DNA of 64,000 bases, from positions 62,001 through 126,000 of the forward strand of contig CBINFS010000006.1 in the NCBI GenBank assembly GCA_966250015.1. The letters run 5' to 3'. This document shows, piece after piece, positions 9,282 to 18,118 of the stretch. A program made the position numbers and the translations under genes. Source of the DNA: CBINFS01 sp966250015 (GTDB taxonomy: Bacteria; Bacteroidota; Rhodothermia; Rhodothermales; DASSAV01). The stretch's first letter is position 1. The number at the start of each line of letters is the position of its first letter. Under the pieces are notes generated by a model. It did not search any database. It saw nothing but the letters and a program-made list of their open reading frames with translations, and had not been told where the DNA came from.

Positions 9282-9931
9282 CAGGTCAGGTCGTTTTCAT
9301 TTTCAGGGTTTTCGGTTGCGGCCGGCTGAAGCGACTCGGCAAAGCGGATCATTTGCCGTATGAGCGGGGCGTTTCGGGCGTCGATGAGGGGCAGCAGCTT
9401 GCTCGAAAATCCCTCGAAGACCGCCATGAGCGCAATGAGCTGATCGATCCGCTCACAGAAGTGTTTTTCCACGTCCTGGAGGTTCGTACAGTCTGTTGCA
9501 GCGTCGTCCAGCAGGATGGCTTTCGACTCCAGAAGCTGCTTTTTGACCGGCCGAATTTCCCGCTTTTCTCTTTCGCGGATGATCAGCGCCGTAATGGTCC
9601 AGACGTCCTTTTCAGCCGTGAAGTAGTCGCGCCGGGTGCCTGGCACCGAGACTTTACGGACGAGCTTCCATTCCTGGAGGGATCGAAGGTTCATGCTGGC
9701 ATTGCCCCGGCTGATCTCGAGCACCTGCATGATGGTTTCCATGTCGAGCGGGTGCTCCATTGCGTAGAGCAGGGCGTGGATCTGGGCCATCGTCCGGTTG
9801 ATACCCCACTGCGACGCCATTTCGCCCCAGAAGCGTACGAAATGTTTGAGGGCTTTTCGGTGGCGATCAGAGAGCGTGAGCGTGGGAGGCACGCTCACTC
9901 CCACGGGGGCGGCTGGATTGTTCTCGGACAT
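9281..9931 (-). CDS. GbsR/MarR-family transcriptional regulator
   Basis: 216 residues with a winged helix-turn-helix of the GbsR type. The MAQIHALLYAMEHPLDMETIMQVL region is the start of the HTH, followed by EISRGNASMNLRSLQEWKLV (recognition helix) and the wing VPGTRRDYFTAEKD. The C-terminal half is helical and probably dimerises. Regulators of this family control osmoprotectant or pigment genes in other bacteria, but the target here is unknown. A perfect dyad at 10025-10042, 94 bases upstream of the start, is a plausible operator. It is the first gene of a two-gene unit with yraN. Confidence 0.85.
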   Translation of the reverse strand: MSENNPAAPVGVSVPPTLTLSDRHRKALKHFVRFWGEMASQWGINRTMAQIHALLYAMEHPLDMETIMQVLEISRGNASMNLRSLQEWKLVRKVSVPGTRRDYFTAEKDVWTITALIIREREKREIRPVKKQLLESKAILLDDAATDCTNLQDVEKHFCERIDQLIALMAVFEGFSSKLLPLIDARNAPLIRQMIRFAESLQPAATENPENENDLT

Positions 9932-10024
9932 ATCGTTCAGTGCGTACAGCGTAGGTTCGGCACTCGTATGACCGGCAGAAGGCCCGGCTGTTCCTTACGG
10001 GCAGGTCAACTTTTACTGGTTCGA

Positions 10025-10042
10025 TGAATCTCCGTAGATTCA
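10025..10042. promoter_or_regulatory. Perfect dyad, candidate operator of the GbsR-type regulator
   Basis: TGAATCT (10025-10031), spacer CCGT, AGATTCA (10036-10042): a perfect 7+7 inverted repeat. The palindrome GTATATAC follows directly at 10043-10050. It lies in the spacer shared by the regulator (minus) and the SAM hydrolase gene (plus), where an autoregulatory MarR-type operator would be expected. The assignment is inference. Confidence 0.5.
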
Positions 10043-10184
10043 GTATATACAGAATGGCGGATTCAAGAAGTAATGGCCCGGGATTATTACCTTGTAGAAG
10101 ACGTCGTAACGGCGGCAGGCCACCGGTCCTAAAGGGCCGATCGACGCGAATGCTTTACAGTCCACCCTTGCAGAACCGAACGTT

Positions 10185-10985
10185 GTGTTGCCCATACTTA
10201 CGCTGACTACGGACTTTGGAACTCGTGATCCTTACGTTGCGGAAATGAAGGGCACCATTCTTCGGATCTGCCCTCAGGTGCAATTGATCGATCTGACGAA
10301 CGACATCTCGTCGCAGGACATCATGGAGGCGGCGTTCGTCGTACGAGAGGCGTACGCGTATTTTCCGGAAGGCGCCATCCATCTCGTCGTCGTCGATCCG
10401 GGTGTGGGAACGTCGCGTCCGGCGGTAGCACTCCGGCACAACGGGCACTACTTCGTTGGGCCGGACAACGGCCTCTTTTCCCTGGTCACCAGTGGAGGCG
10501 AGCCTGACGAGGTGGTCGTGCTCGACAAGCCGGCATTCTGGCGGACGCCGGAACCGTCAAACACCTTCCACGGCCGGGACATTTTTGCACCGGTTGCGGC
10601 GCACCTGGCAAACGGCCGCAAGCTCTGCGAGCTCGGCTCGCCGACGCAGTCCCTGCAAGACCTCCGGTGGGTCCGCCCCATTGCCGACACGCAGGGGCTG
10701 AGGGGATGGGTAGTTCACATCGACCACTTCGGGAATTGCATCACGAACATCGAGCGGGCGGAGTTTGAGGCCTGGCGTGAAGGCAGAGGCGTGAAGGTTT
10801 ACGCCGGAACGTCCATTCTCAAGGGGATCGGCGAAACGTATGGCTCTGTCGAAAAAGGCGATCCCGTAGCGGTTTTCGGGAACAGCGACCTGCTCGAGAT
10901 AGCCGTCAACGGAGGAAGTGCGGCCGAGCTGCTCAGCATACGGAAAGGAGCAGCCGTCAGCGTCGTTTTTGTGGACAAGTCCTGA
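10185..10985 (+). CDS. SAM hydroxide adenosyltransferase (SAM hydrolase, DUF62)
   Basis: 266 residues from a GTG. The N-terminal LTTDFGTRDPYVAEMKG and VVVDPGVGTSRPA motifs, then FVGPDNGLF and FHGRDIFAPVAA, are those of the SAM-dependent chlorinase/fluorinase/DUF62 family. The stand-alone members characterised so far hydrolyse S-adenosylmethionine to adenosine and methionine using activated water. The halogenating members differ in pocket residues that cannot be judged here, and the hydrolase is the commonest form. It is cytoplasmic. It is divergent from the GbsR-type regulator and shares its upstream region. Confidence 0.88.
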   Translation: MLPILTLTTDFGTRDPYVAEMKGTILRICPQVQLIDLTNDISSQDIMEAAFVVREAYAYFPEGAIHLVVVDPGVGTSRPAVALRHNGHYFVGPDNGLFSLVTSGGEPDEVVVLDKPAFWRTPEPSNTFHGRDIFAPVAAHLANGRKLCELGSPTQSLQDLRWVRPIADTQGLRGWVVHIDHFGNCITNIERAEFEAWREGRGVKVYAGTSILKGIGETYGSVEKGDPVAVFGNSDLLEIAVNGGSAAELLSIRKGAAVSVVFVDKS

Positions 10986-11094
10986 GTGGGCGATTGCAGA
11001 TAATCCTGGACCGTACGCAACCCCGCCTGGTCTTACAAGTTGCAGCGTTGGGTTTCGAGTTAAGGGTTCCAGTAGCAATTCGATTGGGTGTTTT

Positions 11095-12345
11095 ATGTCT
11101 GAGCCGGCAGGTAACAGGGCAATTGAAGTCAAAGGGCCGACGCGGCATCTCGAACGCCTGTTTCAGTTCGCGCAGACGCTGACGCTCGATCCCGATCGGG
11201 CGGCGCACCTGGTGGAAAAGACGTACGAGCGTGCGAAGGACGACGACCCTGTGACCGGCGATTGGGACGACGTTCACCGATTGCTGCGCTTGATGCACTC
11301 GATTCACGAGGAAGAGGATCCATTGGATACGTCAACCGGCGATGGGTCGCACCGTTTCCGGCAGGAGGTCGCGATGGACGTGATCGATCGGAAGATCGGT
11401 GTGGCAATCTCGCTGTTGCCGGTCCGGTACCGGGCCATCCTGGGGTTGGTTGAATTGCAAGGGCAGTCGTGCACCGACGCGGGCTACGTTTTGGACCTCG
11501 ATACGGACGTCGCCAGTGAAGAGCATCGCCAGGCACGGATCGAGCTCGAACGCCTCCTCCGGCAGACGCTAACACCGGCAGAGGAGCAACTCGTTTATTC
11601 GACACTTTCGGGCAACTGGATTGGTGACGCCCTTCAGCGTGCCTCCGACCGCTCGTTTTCGACCCTGCCGCCCACGTTACGAGCCAGAGTTGAACAGCTG
11701 GTCGAGCCCGTTCCGGAACCCGGACCGGCGCCTGTCGTCCACGAGCCCGTTCGCGAGATTCGCCGGCCCGTGCCGTCGTACAGGGATCGTCATCGCACTG
11801 ATAAAGGCCTGACGTACCTGCTGGTTGCCGTAACGGTGATCTTTGCGGCGGGCTTGATCGGCTATTTATTCTCTCGCGTGGAGCCGGAAGATCCCGAGAA
11901 AAACCTGCTATCGCTTTCGATCCAGCAGCTGGACGACCTCGAGCCAGTTTTCCGGCCGGGCAACAACGAGCAGGCTGAGCGCTTTGCGTTGGACCGGCTG
12001 GGCGTCAGGGTGTTGCTGCCGGAGATCGCTCAGGCGACCTTGACGGGAGTGGCTATCGTGCAATTTGCTCCCAACGCAGAAGCGCCGGTATTCCTTTACG
12101 AGGACCAGGTTTCGGGTAGACCGTTCGCCCTCTACGCCTACAGTTATGCCTTTCTAGACCGAAACGAAAATCTCGTCGAGCTGGGCGCCGACATTCTCCG
12201 TCAGATCCAGGAAGAGCACCATTTCGACCTTCACGATCTGGGGACCGACCAGGTGCTCGTCTGGCGGAACCGCGACGACATTTACGTGGCGGTCGTCAAG
12301 GGCAATGCTGAGGAGCTGAGGGACCGTATAAGCTATCCATCCTGA
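11095..12345 (+). CDS. Membrane-tethered sigma-factor-like/anti-sigma-like fusion protein
   Basis: 416 residues from the ATG at 11095; the frame is open upstream but overlaps the previous gene. Residues ~20-55 resemble sigma-70 region 2 (FAQTLTLDPDRAAHLVEKTYERA). About residues 95-160 resemble region 4 (ISLLPVRYRAILGLVELQG...AGYVLDLD...RQARIELERLL). Both are divergent. A linker follows, then one membrane helix at ~238-260, with Arg-rich sequence before it. The C-terminal ~155 residues look like the extracytoplasmic part of anti-sigma factors (GRPFALYAYSYAF ... DQVLVWRNRDDIYVAVVKG). The sigma-like half would be cytoplasmic. Parallels exist in ECF sigma/anti-sigma hybrids such as IutY of Pseudomonas putida. 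Whether it binds RNA polymerase is unknown. It sits 24 bases upstream of the recQ-like gene. Confidence 0.6.
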   Translation: MSEPAGNRAIEVKGPTRHLERLFQFAQTLTLDPDRAAHLVEKTYERAKDDDPVTGDWDDVHRLLRLMHSIHEEEDPLDTSTGDGSHRFRQEVAMDVIDRKIGVAISLLPVRYRAILGLVELQGQSCTDAGYVLDLDTDVASEEHRQARIELERLLRQTLTPAEEQLVYSTLSGNWIGDALQRASDRSFSTLPPTLRARVEQLVEPVPEPGPAPVVHEPVREIRRPVPSYRDRHRTDKGLTYLLVAVTVIFAAGLIGYLFSRVEPEDPEKNLLSLSIQQLDDLEPVFRPGNNEQAERFALDRLGVRVLLPEIAQATLTGVAIVQFAPNAEAPVFLYEDQVSGRPFALYAYSYAFLDRNENLVELGADILRQIQEEHHFDLHDLGTDQVLVWRNRDDIYVAVVKGNAEELRDRISYPS

Positions 12346-12369
12346 AGCAGTCCCGCGTCACACCCAGGT

Positions 12370-14343
12370 ATGTCCTTCGAAACCACAAGCCGCCGGTCCG
12401 AAGCAGAAAAGCTCCTTCGAAAACACTGGAAACACCACGATTTCCGACCCGGGCAGTGGGAGATCATCGAGACGATACTCGATGGGCAGGACGTGCTGGC
12501 GATTCTCCCGACCGGAGGAGGAAAGTCCATCTGCTACCAGCTTCCGGCGATAATGCAGGGCGGGCTGACGCTGGTCGTCTCGCCACTCATTTCCTTGATG
12601 CAGGACCAGGTGGCCGGGCTCCGGGCGAGAAGGATCGCGGCTGCCTTCATCAACAGCACCCTTTCGGCTCGCGAGATCGACCAGCGATGGACGGACGCGG
12701 AATACGGCCGGTACCGGCTGTTGTACGTATCTCCCGAACGGCTGCAGACGGAGGTGTTCCAGGCACGGGTTTCGCGCCTGCCGGTGAAGCGGATCGTGGT
12801 GGACGAGGCGCACTGCATCAGCGAGTGGGGGCGGCACTTCCGGCCGGCGTACCGCGAAATTGCACGTGCCAGGGAGCTACTTGGCAATCCTCCCGTCGCG
12901 GCTTTTACGGCCACCGCCACGCCCCTGGTTCGGCGCGACATCGTGGAAATGCTCGAGCTCAAGGCGCCGGTCCAGGTGGCGACGGGCTTCGACCGACCCA
13001 ACATCACGTGGTCCATATTTCGCACTCCGTCCAAACGGCAGAAGGTCGTCGAGATCCTGCACAACGTGCAGGGGAGCGGGATCGTCTACACGGCGACGCG
13101 GAAGTCGGCGGAAGAGTGGGCGTCGTGGCTGGCCTCGCAGGGGGAAACCGTCGAGGTCTACCACGGCGGGCTTGGAGCGGAGACCCGGGCATCGGTGCAG
13201 GAGGCCTGGCTGAAAGGGGAGAAGCGGATCATCGTCGCTACGAACGCCTTCGGGATGGGAATTGACAAGCCCGACGTCCGGTTCGTCATTCACGTCGAGA
13301 TGCCGGGCAGTGTGGAGGCCTACTACCAGGAGGCTGGAAGGGCAGGCCGCGACGGGAAGAAGGCATTTGCCGTATTGCTCTATCAGCACGAGGACACGCG
13401 TACCCAGCGGCACCTGTTAGAGTCCGGCCATCCAGATGCACGGTCGGTCAGAATCGTCTACGACGCCGTGTGCAGCGTGGCGCAGGTGCCGATCGGGGCG
13501 TTGCCGAATGGTCCGGTGACAATTCGGTATGAGGTCCTGCAAAAGGTGACCGGATTTTCGAAGGGAAAGCTGGTTAGGGCCGTCGAGATTTTGTCCCGGC
13601 AGAAGACGTGGCAGGTGCTCCCGTTGAAGAAATACACCGGACTGCTTCGGTTCGACCAGCCGGTCGAGCGCATCCGGGAGTACGTTGACAAGACGGGCAA
13701 CCGGGCGCTGGCGCGGTTCGTAACCGAACTCTTACGGGTCGTACACGCTGACGCTTTTTTGGGCTGGTGGGAGCTCGATCTACGGCTATTGCAACGACGC
13801 ATGAGGATTGACCGCATGAGACTGTCCCGTGGGCTGGCATTCCTCGCGTCGCGTGAGCTGCTCTCATGGCAACCTCCGGGTACGGCCTTTCGCGTGGTTT
13901 TCAATCACGCGCGGGCGCAGCGTCTGCCGGTGGACGACCTTCTGGTTCAAAAGTCGTTCCGGCGCGCCGAGCGCCATTTTCTCGACATGCTGCGCTACGC
14001 ACGCTCCGTGACGTGCCGTCGCCAGTTCCTGCTGGCCTATTTCGGTGAGGAAATCAAGCCGCCGTGCGGGAAGTGTGACGTCTGCCTGGGCAGGCACCGC
14101 GGGATGACCATCCAAGCCGACGACGAACCCATCCTTCGCAGCCTGCTAAGACAGATAGAACTGGGCGTTACCGGTAGGGAATGGGTGGGACTGGAGGGCG
14201 TACCGGAAGACCGGATCGATTACCTCGTGGATTATCTCTTTCAGGAAGCCTACATCAGCGTAAGGCATCCCCTGGAGGAAACCTTCGTCCTCGAGGAGAA
14301 GGGCAGGCAGTGGTTGACCGGTTGGGAGCCGAGCGAGGGTTAG
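12370..14343 (+). CDS. recQ: RecQ-family ATP-dependent DNA helicase
   Basis: 657 residues. Helicase motifs in order: motif I LPTGGGKSICYQ, motif II DEAHCISEWG, motif III TATATP, motif V ATNAFGMGIDKPDVR and motif VI YYQEAGRAGRDG. The RecQ zinc site is intact (C549, C566, C569, C572), followed by a winged-helix-like C-terminus. I see no clear HRDC domain. It unwinds DNA 3'-5' in recombination and fork repair. The start ATG is 24 bases after the stop of the sigma-like gene, so the two may be cotranscribed. It overlaps the convergent MBL-fold gene by 4 bases. Confidence 0.93.
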   Translation: MSFETTSRRSEAEKLLRKHWKHHDFRPGQWEIIETILDGQDVLAILPTGGGKSICYQLPAIMQGGLTLVVSPLISLMQDQVAGLRARRIAAAFINSTLSAREIDQRWTDAEYGRYRLLYVSPERLQTEVFQARVSRLPVKRIVVDEAHCISEWGRHFRPAYREIARARELLGNPPVAAFTATATPLVRRDIVEMLELKAPVQVATGFDRPNITWSIFRTPSKRQKVVEILHNVQGSGIVYTATRKSAEEWASWLASQGETVEVYHGGLGAETRASVQEAWLKGEKRIIVATNAFGMGIDKPDVRFVIHVEMPGSVEAYYQEAGRAGRDGKKAFAVLLYQHEDTRTQRHLLESGHPDARSVRIVYDAVCSVAQVPIGALPNGPVTIRYEVLQKVTGFSKGKLVRAVEILSRQKTWQVLPLKKYTGLLRFDQPVERIREYVDKTGNRALARFVTELLRVVHADAFLGWWELDLRLLQRRMRIDRMRLSRGLAFLASRELLSWQPPGTAFRVVFNHARAQRLPVDDLLVQKSFRRAERHFLDMLRYARSVTCRRQFLLAYFGEEIKPPCGKCDVCLGRHRGMTIQADDEPILRSLLRQIELGVTGREWVGLEGVPEDRIDYLVDYLFQEAYISVRHPLEETFVLEEKGRQWLTGWEPSEG

Positions 14344-15086
14344 AACGAGTAGGCGCCGAGCTCTTCCCCGACCTCGGTGGCGGCGAAAACGTTGCGCGCT
14401 TCGGTCAGGTCGTACCGGTCGATGCCCGGGGGTACGTGAACGAGCAAGAGCCTGCGCGTTTCGGCGCGGGCTGCGATCCGTGCGGCGTCTTCGGGCGAGG
14501 TGTGGCCTTTCATGGATCCGTTGGCTTCGTGAACCAGGATGTCCGATTTTCCGGCCAGATGCACGACCGTTTCGACGGGTTCGGTGTCGCACGAGTAGGC
14601 GACGGACCTGCCGGTCGGCCTGTGGGTCACGCGTAGGCCTACATTTGGTACGGGATGGACGACCGGAGAGGCCGAGACGTGCCAGACGGGGTCGTCGAGC
14701 ACGAGCGCGCCCTCTTCGTAGTCGATGAACCGCCACTGGATCTCGGGCATGTCCTTCCAGGACGTCGTGTCGAAGCATTCCCAGCAGCGTTTTGCCTGGT
14801 CGAGCGCAGGCTTGATGCCGTATACGGGGATGGGTTTGCGGCGGCCGGCGATCCAGATTTTCTCCATAAACAGCGGGAAGCCGCTCACGTGGTCGGGATG
14901 CTCGTGTGTGATGATGAGGGCGGAGATCGTATTCAGGTCGATGCCGGCTGCCAGGAGGCGTTGAACGACGTCGCCGCCGCAGTCGACGACCAGCGTGTCC
15001 CCGCCGTCGGTGAAGGCGAGCATGGTGGTGGTACGGTGAGGATCGGCCACTGCGGCGCCGGTGCCAAGGAGGTGAAGTGTGGGCAT
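14340..15086 (-). CDS. MBL-fold metallo-hydrolase (RNase Z-like)
   Basis: 248 residues from the ATG at 15086 (MPTLHLLGTGAAV). The longer open frame to 15191 would overlap the upstream gene, so the internal start is preferred. The metal-binding HxHxDH motif is HEHPDHVSG, preceded by the LVDCGGD strand. Later histidines are HEANG and LVHVPPG. The N-terminal LLGTGAAVADPHRTTTM is like RNase Z/ElaC and related phosphodiesterases. It could be a tRNA 3'-processing nuclease homologue or a general phosphodiesterase. At 248 residues it is shorter than classical RNase Z (about 300), and I do not see an exosite arm, so tRNase Z is not claimed. Confidence 0.85.
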   Translation of the reverse strand: MPTLHLLGTGAAVADPHRTTTMLAFTDGGDTLVVDCGGDVVQRLLAAGIDLNTISALIITHEHPDHVSGFPLFMEKIWIAGRRKPIPVYGIKPALDQAKRCWECFDTTSWKDMPEIQWRFIDYEEGALVLDDPVWHVSASPVVHPVPNVGLRVTHRPTGRSVAYSCDTEPVETVVHLAGKSDILVHEANGSMKGHTSPEDAARIAARAETRRLLLVHVPPGIDRYDLTEARNVFAATEVGEELGAYSF

Positions 15087-15162
15087 AGCAGCGTACTGAA
15101 TGTGCACGATTACGACGTTGGTACCATTATCTGCATTCCACCAGCACCGAATCAAGCCCCAA

Positions 15163-16206
15163 TCATTTCTTCCGTGTAACGGTGTAGTCAACCAGGTCGA
15201 TCAGGCCCTGGCGGGCGTCGGACGGGGGCAGGTCCTGGAGTAAGAGCCGGGCTTCACCTGCGTAACGGTTCATGACCTCTCGTGCGTACCGAATACCGCC
15301 GGTCGACTCGACAAAACGGGACACTTCCCTCACGTCGGCCCTGCTTTTCACCTTTTTCTGCACGATACGGAGGATGCGTTTCCGTTCGGACGCATCGGTC
15401 TGGCGGAGGCCGAAGATGAGGGGCAGGGTGAGCTTTTTCTCCTGGAGGTCGATGCCGAGTGGTTTTCCGACGTCGTCGACCCCGAAGTCGAAAAGGTCGT
15501 CGCGTATCTGGAACGCCATGCCGAGCTTTTCGCCCATGGTCCGCATACGTTCGACCAGCGCCTCGTCGTCCGTGACGCTCATCGTCCCGCTGGCGGTACA
15601 GGCCGCGATCAGAGAGGCGGTCTTATCTGAAATGATGCGGAAGTAGGTCTCTTCGTCGAGGTCGAGCCTGCGCGATTTTTCGATCTGGAGCAGCTCGCCC
15701 TCACTCATGCGGCGGACGGCGTGCGAGAGCGTTCCGAGGAGCTTCAGGTCGTTGTGCTCGACCGCCAGCAGAAGGCCACGGCTGAGGAGGAAGTCGCCCA
15801 GGAGGACGGCGACTTTGTTTTTCCAGAGCGCGTTGATCGAGAACACTCCGCGGCGGCGCTCGGCATCATCCACCACGTCATCGTGGATGAGGGTAGCGGT
15901 GTGGAGCAGCTCGACCAGCGTGGCAGCGCGGTACGTTTTTTCGTTTATCGACCCGCAAGCGGCGGCGGAAAGCAGCACCAGGACGGGTCGGATTCGCTTG
16001 CCTTTCTGCCGGAGGACGTACCGGATGATCTTGTCCAGCAGTCCGACCTGCGAATACATGGAGTTACGGAAGTGCTCCTGGAAAATGGAGAGTTCTTCCG
16101 CAACGGGTTTTTGTATCGTCTGGAGCGAGAGGACGCGTGGCCGAGACGCCGGTGGCTCGATCGCGCCGTCACCCAGAACACCGGCCAGGGTGGAGCTGGA
16201 CATCAA
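15163..16206 (-). CDS. Polyprenyl synthetase (trans-isoprenyl diphosphate synthase)
   Basis: 347 residues. The first aspartate-rich motif is HDDVVDD and the second is RDDLFDF, with GKRIRPVLVLL upstream: the class-I trans-prenyltransferase pattern. It condenses allylic diphosphate with isopentenyl diphosphate to a longer chain, probably octaprenyl or similar for quinone side chains, but product length cannot be judged reliably from the sequence. It follows dnaA on the minus strand with a 99-base gap that holds nothing recognisable. Confidence 0.93.
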   Translation of the reverse strand: MMSSSTLAGVLGDGAIEPPASRPRVLSLQTIQKPVAEELSIFQEHFRNSMYSQVGLLDKIIRYVLRQKGKRIRPVLVLLSAAACGSINEKTYRAATLVELLHTATLIHDDVVDDAERRRGVFSINALWKNKVAVLLGDFLLSRGLLLAVEHNDLKLLGTLSHAVRRMSEGELLQIEKSRRLDLDEETYFRIISDKTASLIAACTASGTMSVTDDEALVERMRTMGEKLGMAFQIRDDLFDFGVDDVGKPLGIDLQEKKLTLPLIFGLRQTDASERKRILRIVQKKVKSRADVREVSRFVESTGGIRYAREVMNRYAGEARLLLQDLPPSDARQGLIDLVDYTVTRKK

Positions 16207-16305
16207 ACTTCTTTCAGAAATTATTGAAAGTATCCCGTCGTATACGCCGTGGCGTTGCGGAAGTTTTTGTCTAAACGCGGGTGTCGAAGGTGCGCGCGTG
16301 TGAAT

Positions 16306-17754
16306 TCAGGATATCGCTCCGTTGATCGAGCGGCGTAAGCGATTGACTTCGTCGGCAAAAGCCGGTTCGACGTCCATACGGTTTTCGACCATGGTGCAGG
16401 AGTGGATGACTGTCGAGTGATCGCGTCCACCGAAAAAGTTGCCGATGTACTCGAGGGTGTACGTGGTAAACTGCTTGGCGAGATAAATCGCGACCTGCCG
16501 GGCGTTGACGATTTCCCGTTTCCTGCTTCTCGAACAGATGAGGGCAGGCGAGAGGTGGTAGAAGTCGGCGACCATTCGCTGGATGTCCTCGATCTCTACG
16601 TGCTTGGGCGACTCCTGAAGGAGGTCGCTCAGGGCTTCGTATGCGAATGCAAGGTCGATGGTCCGGTTCTGGAGTTTCGCGTGTGCGAAGAGGCGGGTGA
16701 GCGCTCCTTCGAGCTCACGGATGTTCGATCTGATCCGTTGCGCCACAAAATCGATGACTTCCTCCGGTACCACAAGCCCGCTGAGGGCAGCCTTCTTCCG
16801 CAGGATGGCCATGCGCGTTTCCAGGTCAGGCGCCTGGACGTCGGCACTGAGACCCCACTGGAACCGGGAGAGAAGGCGCTCTTCGATGCCGGCGATTTCC
16901 CTTGGCGGGCGGTCAGCGCAGAGCACGACTTGCTTGTTGCGCTGGTGGAGGTCGTTAAAAATGTGGAAGAACTCCTCCTGCGTTTTTTCCTTTCCTCCGA
17001 AGAACTGGACGTCGTCCACGATGAGAAGGTCCGTCTGCCGGTAGTACCGGGTGAACTCGGCGATGCTGTGATTTTTGACGGACCGGACGAACTCGGCGGT
17101 AAACTGCTCGCTCGAGAGGTAGACGATTTTTTGGGTCGTACCGTGAGTGCGGGCGTAGTTGGCGATGGCCTGAACCAGGTGCGTCTTACCGAGGCCGACG
17201 CCCCCATATACAAGAAAAGGATTGAACGAGGTCTGCCCCGGCCGTTGGGCGATGGCGAGCGCTGCGCTCCGGGCAAGGCGGTTGCAGTCGCCTTCGACGA
17301 ACGTGTCGAAGGTGTAGTTTTTTTGCAGTGGGTGTTCGGCGTATGCGTATTGAACGGGGACCGGCCGGGGCTCGACGGGGTTCTGGACCCTTTCCTGGCG
17401 TTTTTTCGACCCGTTGCGCCCTGGCGACGGGGGAAGCCTTCGGACGACGGCAGCATCTTCGGTCTCGTGCCGGGGCGCCTGGGTTTCATCCCGATCCGCG
17501 ATCCGATAGGCGACGGTGGCGGCGCGGCCGACCACCCCGTTCACCGTATCGTGAAGCAGCTTGGTGTAGTGCTGATCGAGCCACTCGTGGTAGAAGCGGC
17601 TCGGCAGCTCGATGAGCAGCTCGACCCGGTCACCTTCCTGTTTGAGCGACACGGGTTGGAGAGGCTGAAACCACGTCTGGAACGCAATTCCGGAGACTTC
17701 TCGCGACACGGAATCGAGGCATCTTGCCCAAACACTTTGAACCGAAGACGACAT
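16306..17754 (-). CDS. dnaA: Chromosomal replication initiator DnaA
   Basis: 482 residues from the ATG at 17754 (MSSSVQSVWARCL). A longer open frame to 17892 exists, but the extension lacks any DnaA similarity. Domain I is at ~1-85 (AFQTWFQP, LPSRFYHEWLDQHY), followed by a basic linker (domain II). AAA+ domain III has Walker A GGVGLGKTH and Walker B LLIVDDVQFF. Domain IV carries the DnaA signature FGGRDHSTVIHSC. It binds DnaA boxes and opens the origin. DnaA-box-like sequences lie upstream at about 17860-17908, suggesting autoregulation or an origin. Confidence 0.97.
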   Translation of the reverse strand: MSSSVQSVWARCLDSVSREVSGIAFQTWFQPLQPVSLKQEGDRVELLIELPSRFYHEWLDQHYTKLLHDTVNGVVGRAATVAYRIADRDETQAPRHETEDAAVVRRLPPSPGRNGSKKRQERVQNPVEPRPVPVQYAYAEHPLQKNYTFDTFVEGDCNRLARSAALAIAQRPGQTSFNPFLVYGGVGLGKTHLVQAIANYARTHGTTQKIVYLSSEQFTAEFVRSVKNHSIAEFTRYYRQTDLLIVDDVQFFGGKEKTQEEFFHIFNDLHQRNKQVVLCADRPPREIAGIEERLLSRFQWGLSADVQAPDLETRMAILRKKAALSGLVVPEEVIDFVAQRIRSNIRELEGALTRLFAHAKLQNRTIDLAFAYEALSDLLQESPKHVEIEDIQRMVADFYHLSPALICSRSRKREIVNARQVAIYLAKQFTTYTLEYIGNFFGGRDHSTVIHSCTMVENRMDVEPAFADEVNRLRRSINGAIS

Positions 17755-18118
17755 AGCAACTGGAGATACTGATGGTAGACACTGGAGGAAGTCGCAAGGA
17801 TACCGCGCCCATGACCACCGAATACTATGGGTGGTTGAGGGGTAAAGCAAGGAAAAGTGGCGCACTTTTTCCCCACAGAGTTTTCCAGCCAAACGGGCAC
17901 TTATCCACCGGATATCAACATCAACCGTTGGGAAAGACTTTCGGACAATGAATGACGAAAGGGCGTAAAGACAACGAAAATAACGAGTAGCAAGGCATCC
18001 CTGGAGCCGTCAAAATGACCTGAAATGGCCGAAGGTCCAAATAGTCTGTGGTTTACCGGGAAGGGAGCAACCGTTGACTGGCCGGTCAAAGCAACCGAGG
18101 CCGGCCTTTTCGACACGG
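17755..18118. promoter_or_regulatory. dnaA upstream region with DnaA-box-like sites (candidate origin/autoregulatory region)
   Basis: 364 bases with no convincing gene, between dnaA and the ABC permease gene. It contains TTATCCACC (about 17900), one base from the DnaA box TTATCCACA, and TTCCCCACA (about 17866), two mismatches from it, about 35 bases apart. An AT-richer stretch (17945-18000, GACAACGAAAATAACG) lies alongside. Only two imperfect boxes are visible, which is thin for a full origin; autoregulation of dnaA is the safer reading. Confidence 0.35.

Noticed and set aside
10986..11094. Upstream start of the sigma-like protein at 10918
   Set aside because: It would overlap the SAM hydrolase gene and adds residues with no similarity; the ATG at 11095 is preferred.
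16402..17772. Long open frame (456 codons) on the plus strand across dnaA
   Set aside because: It is the shadow of dnaA on the opposite strand; it has no recognisable domains and dnaA has full motifs.
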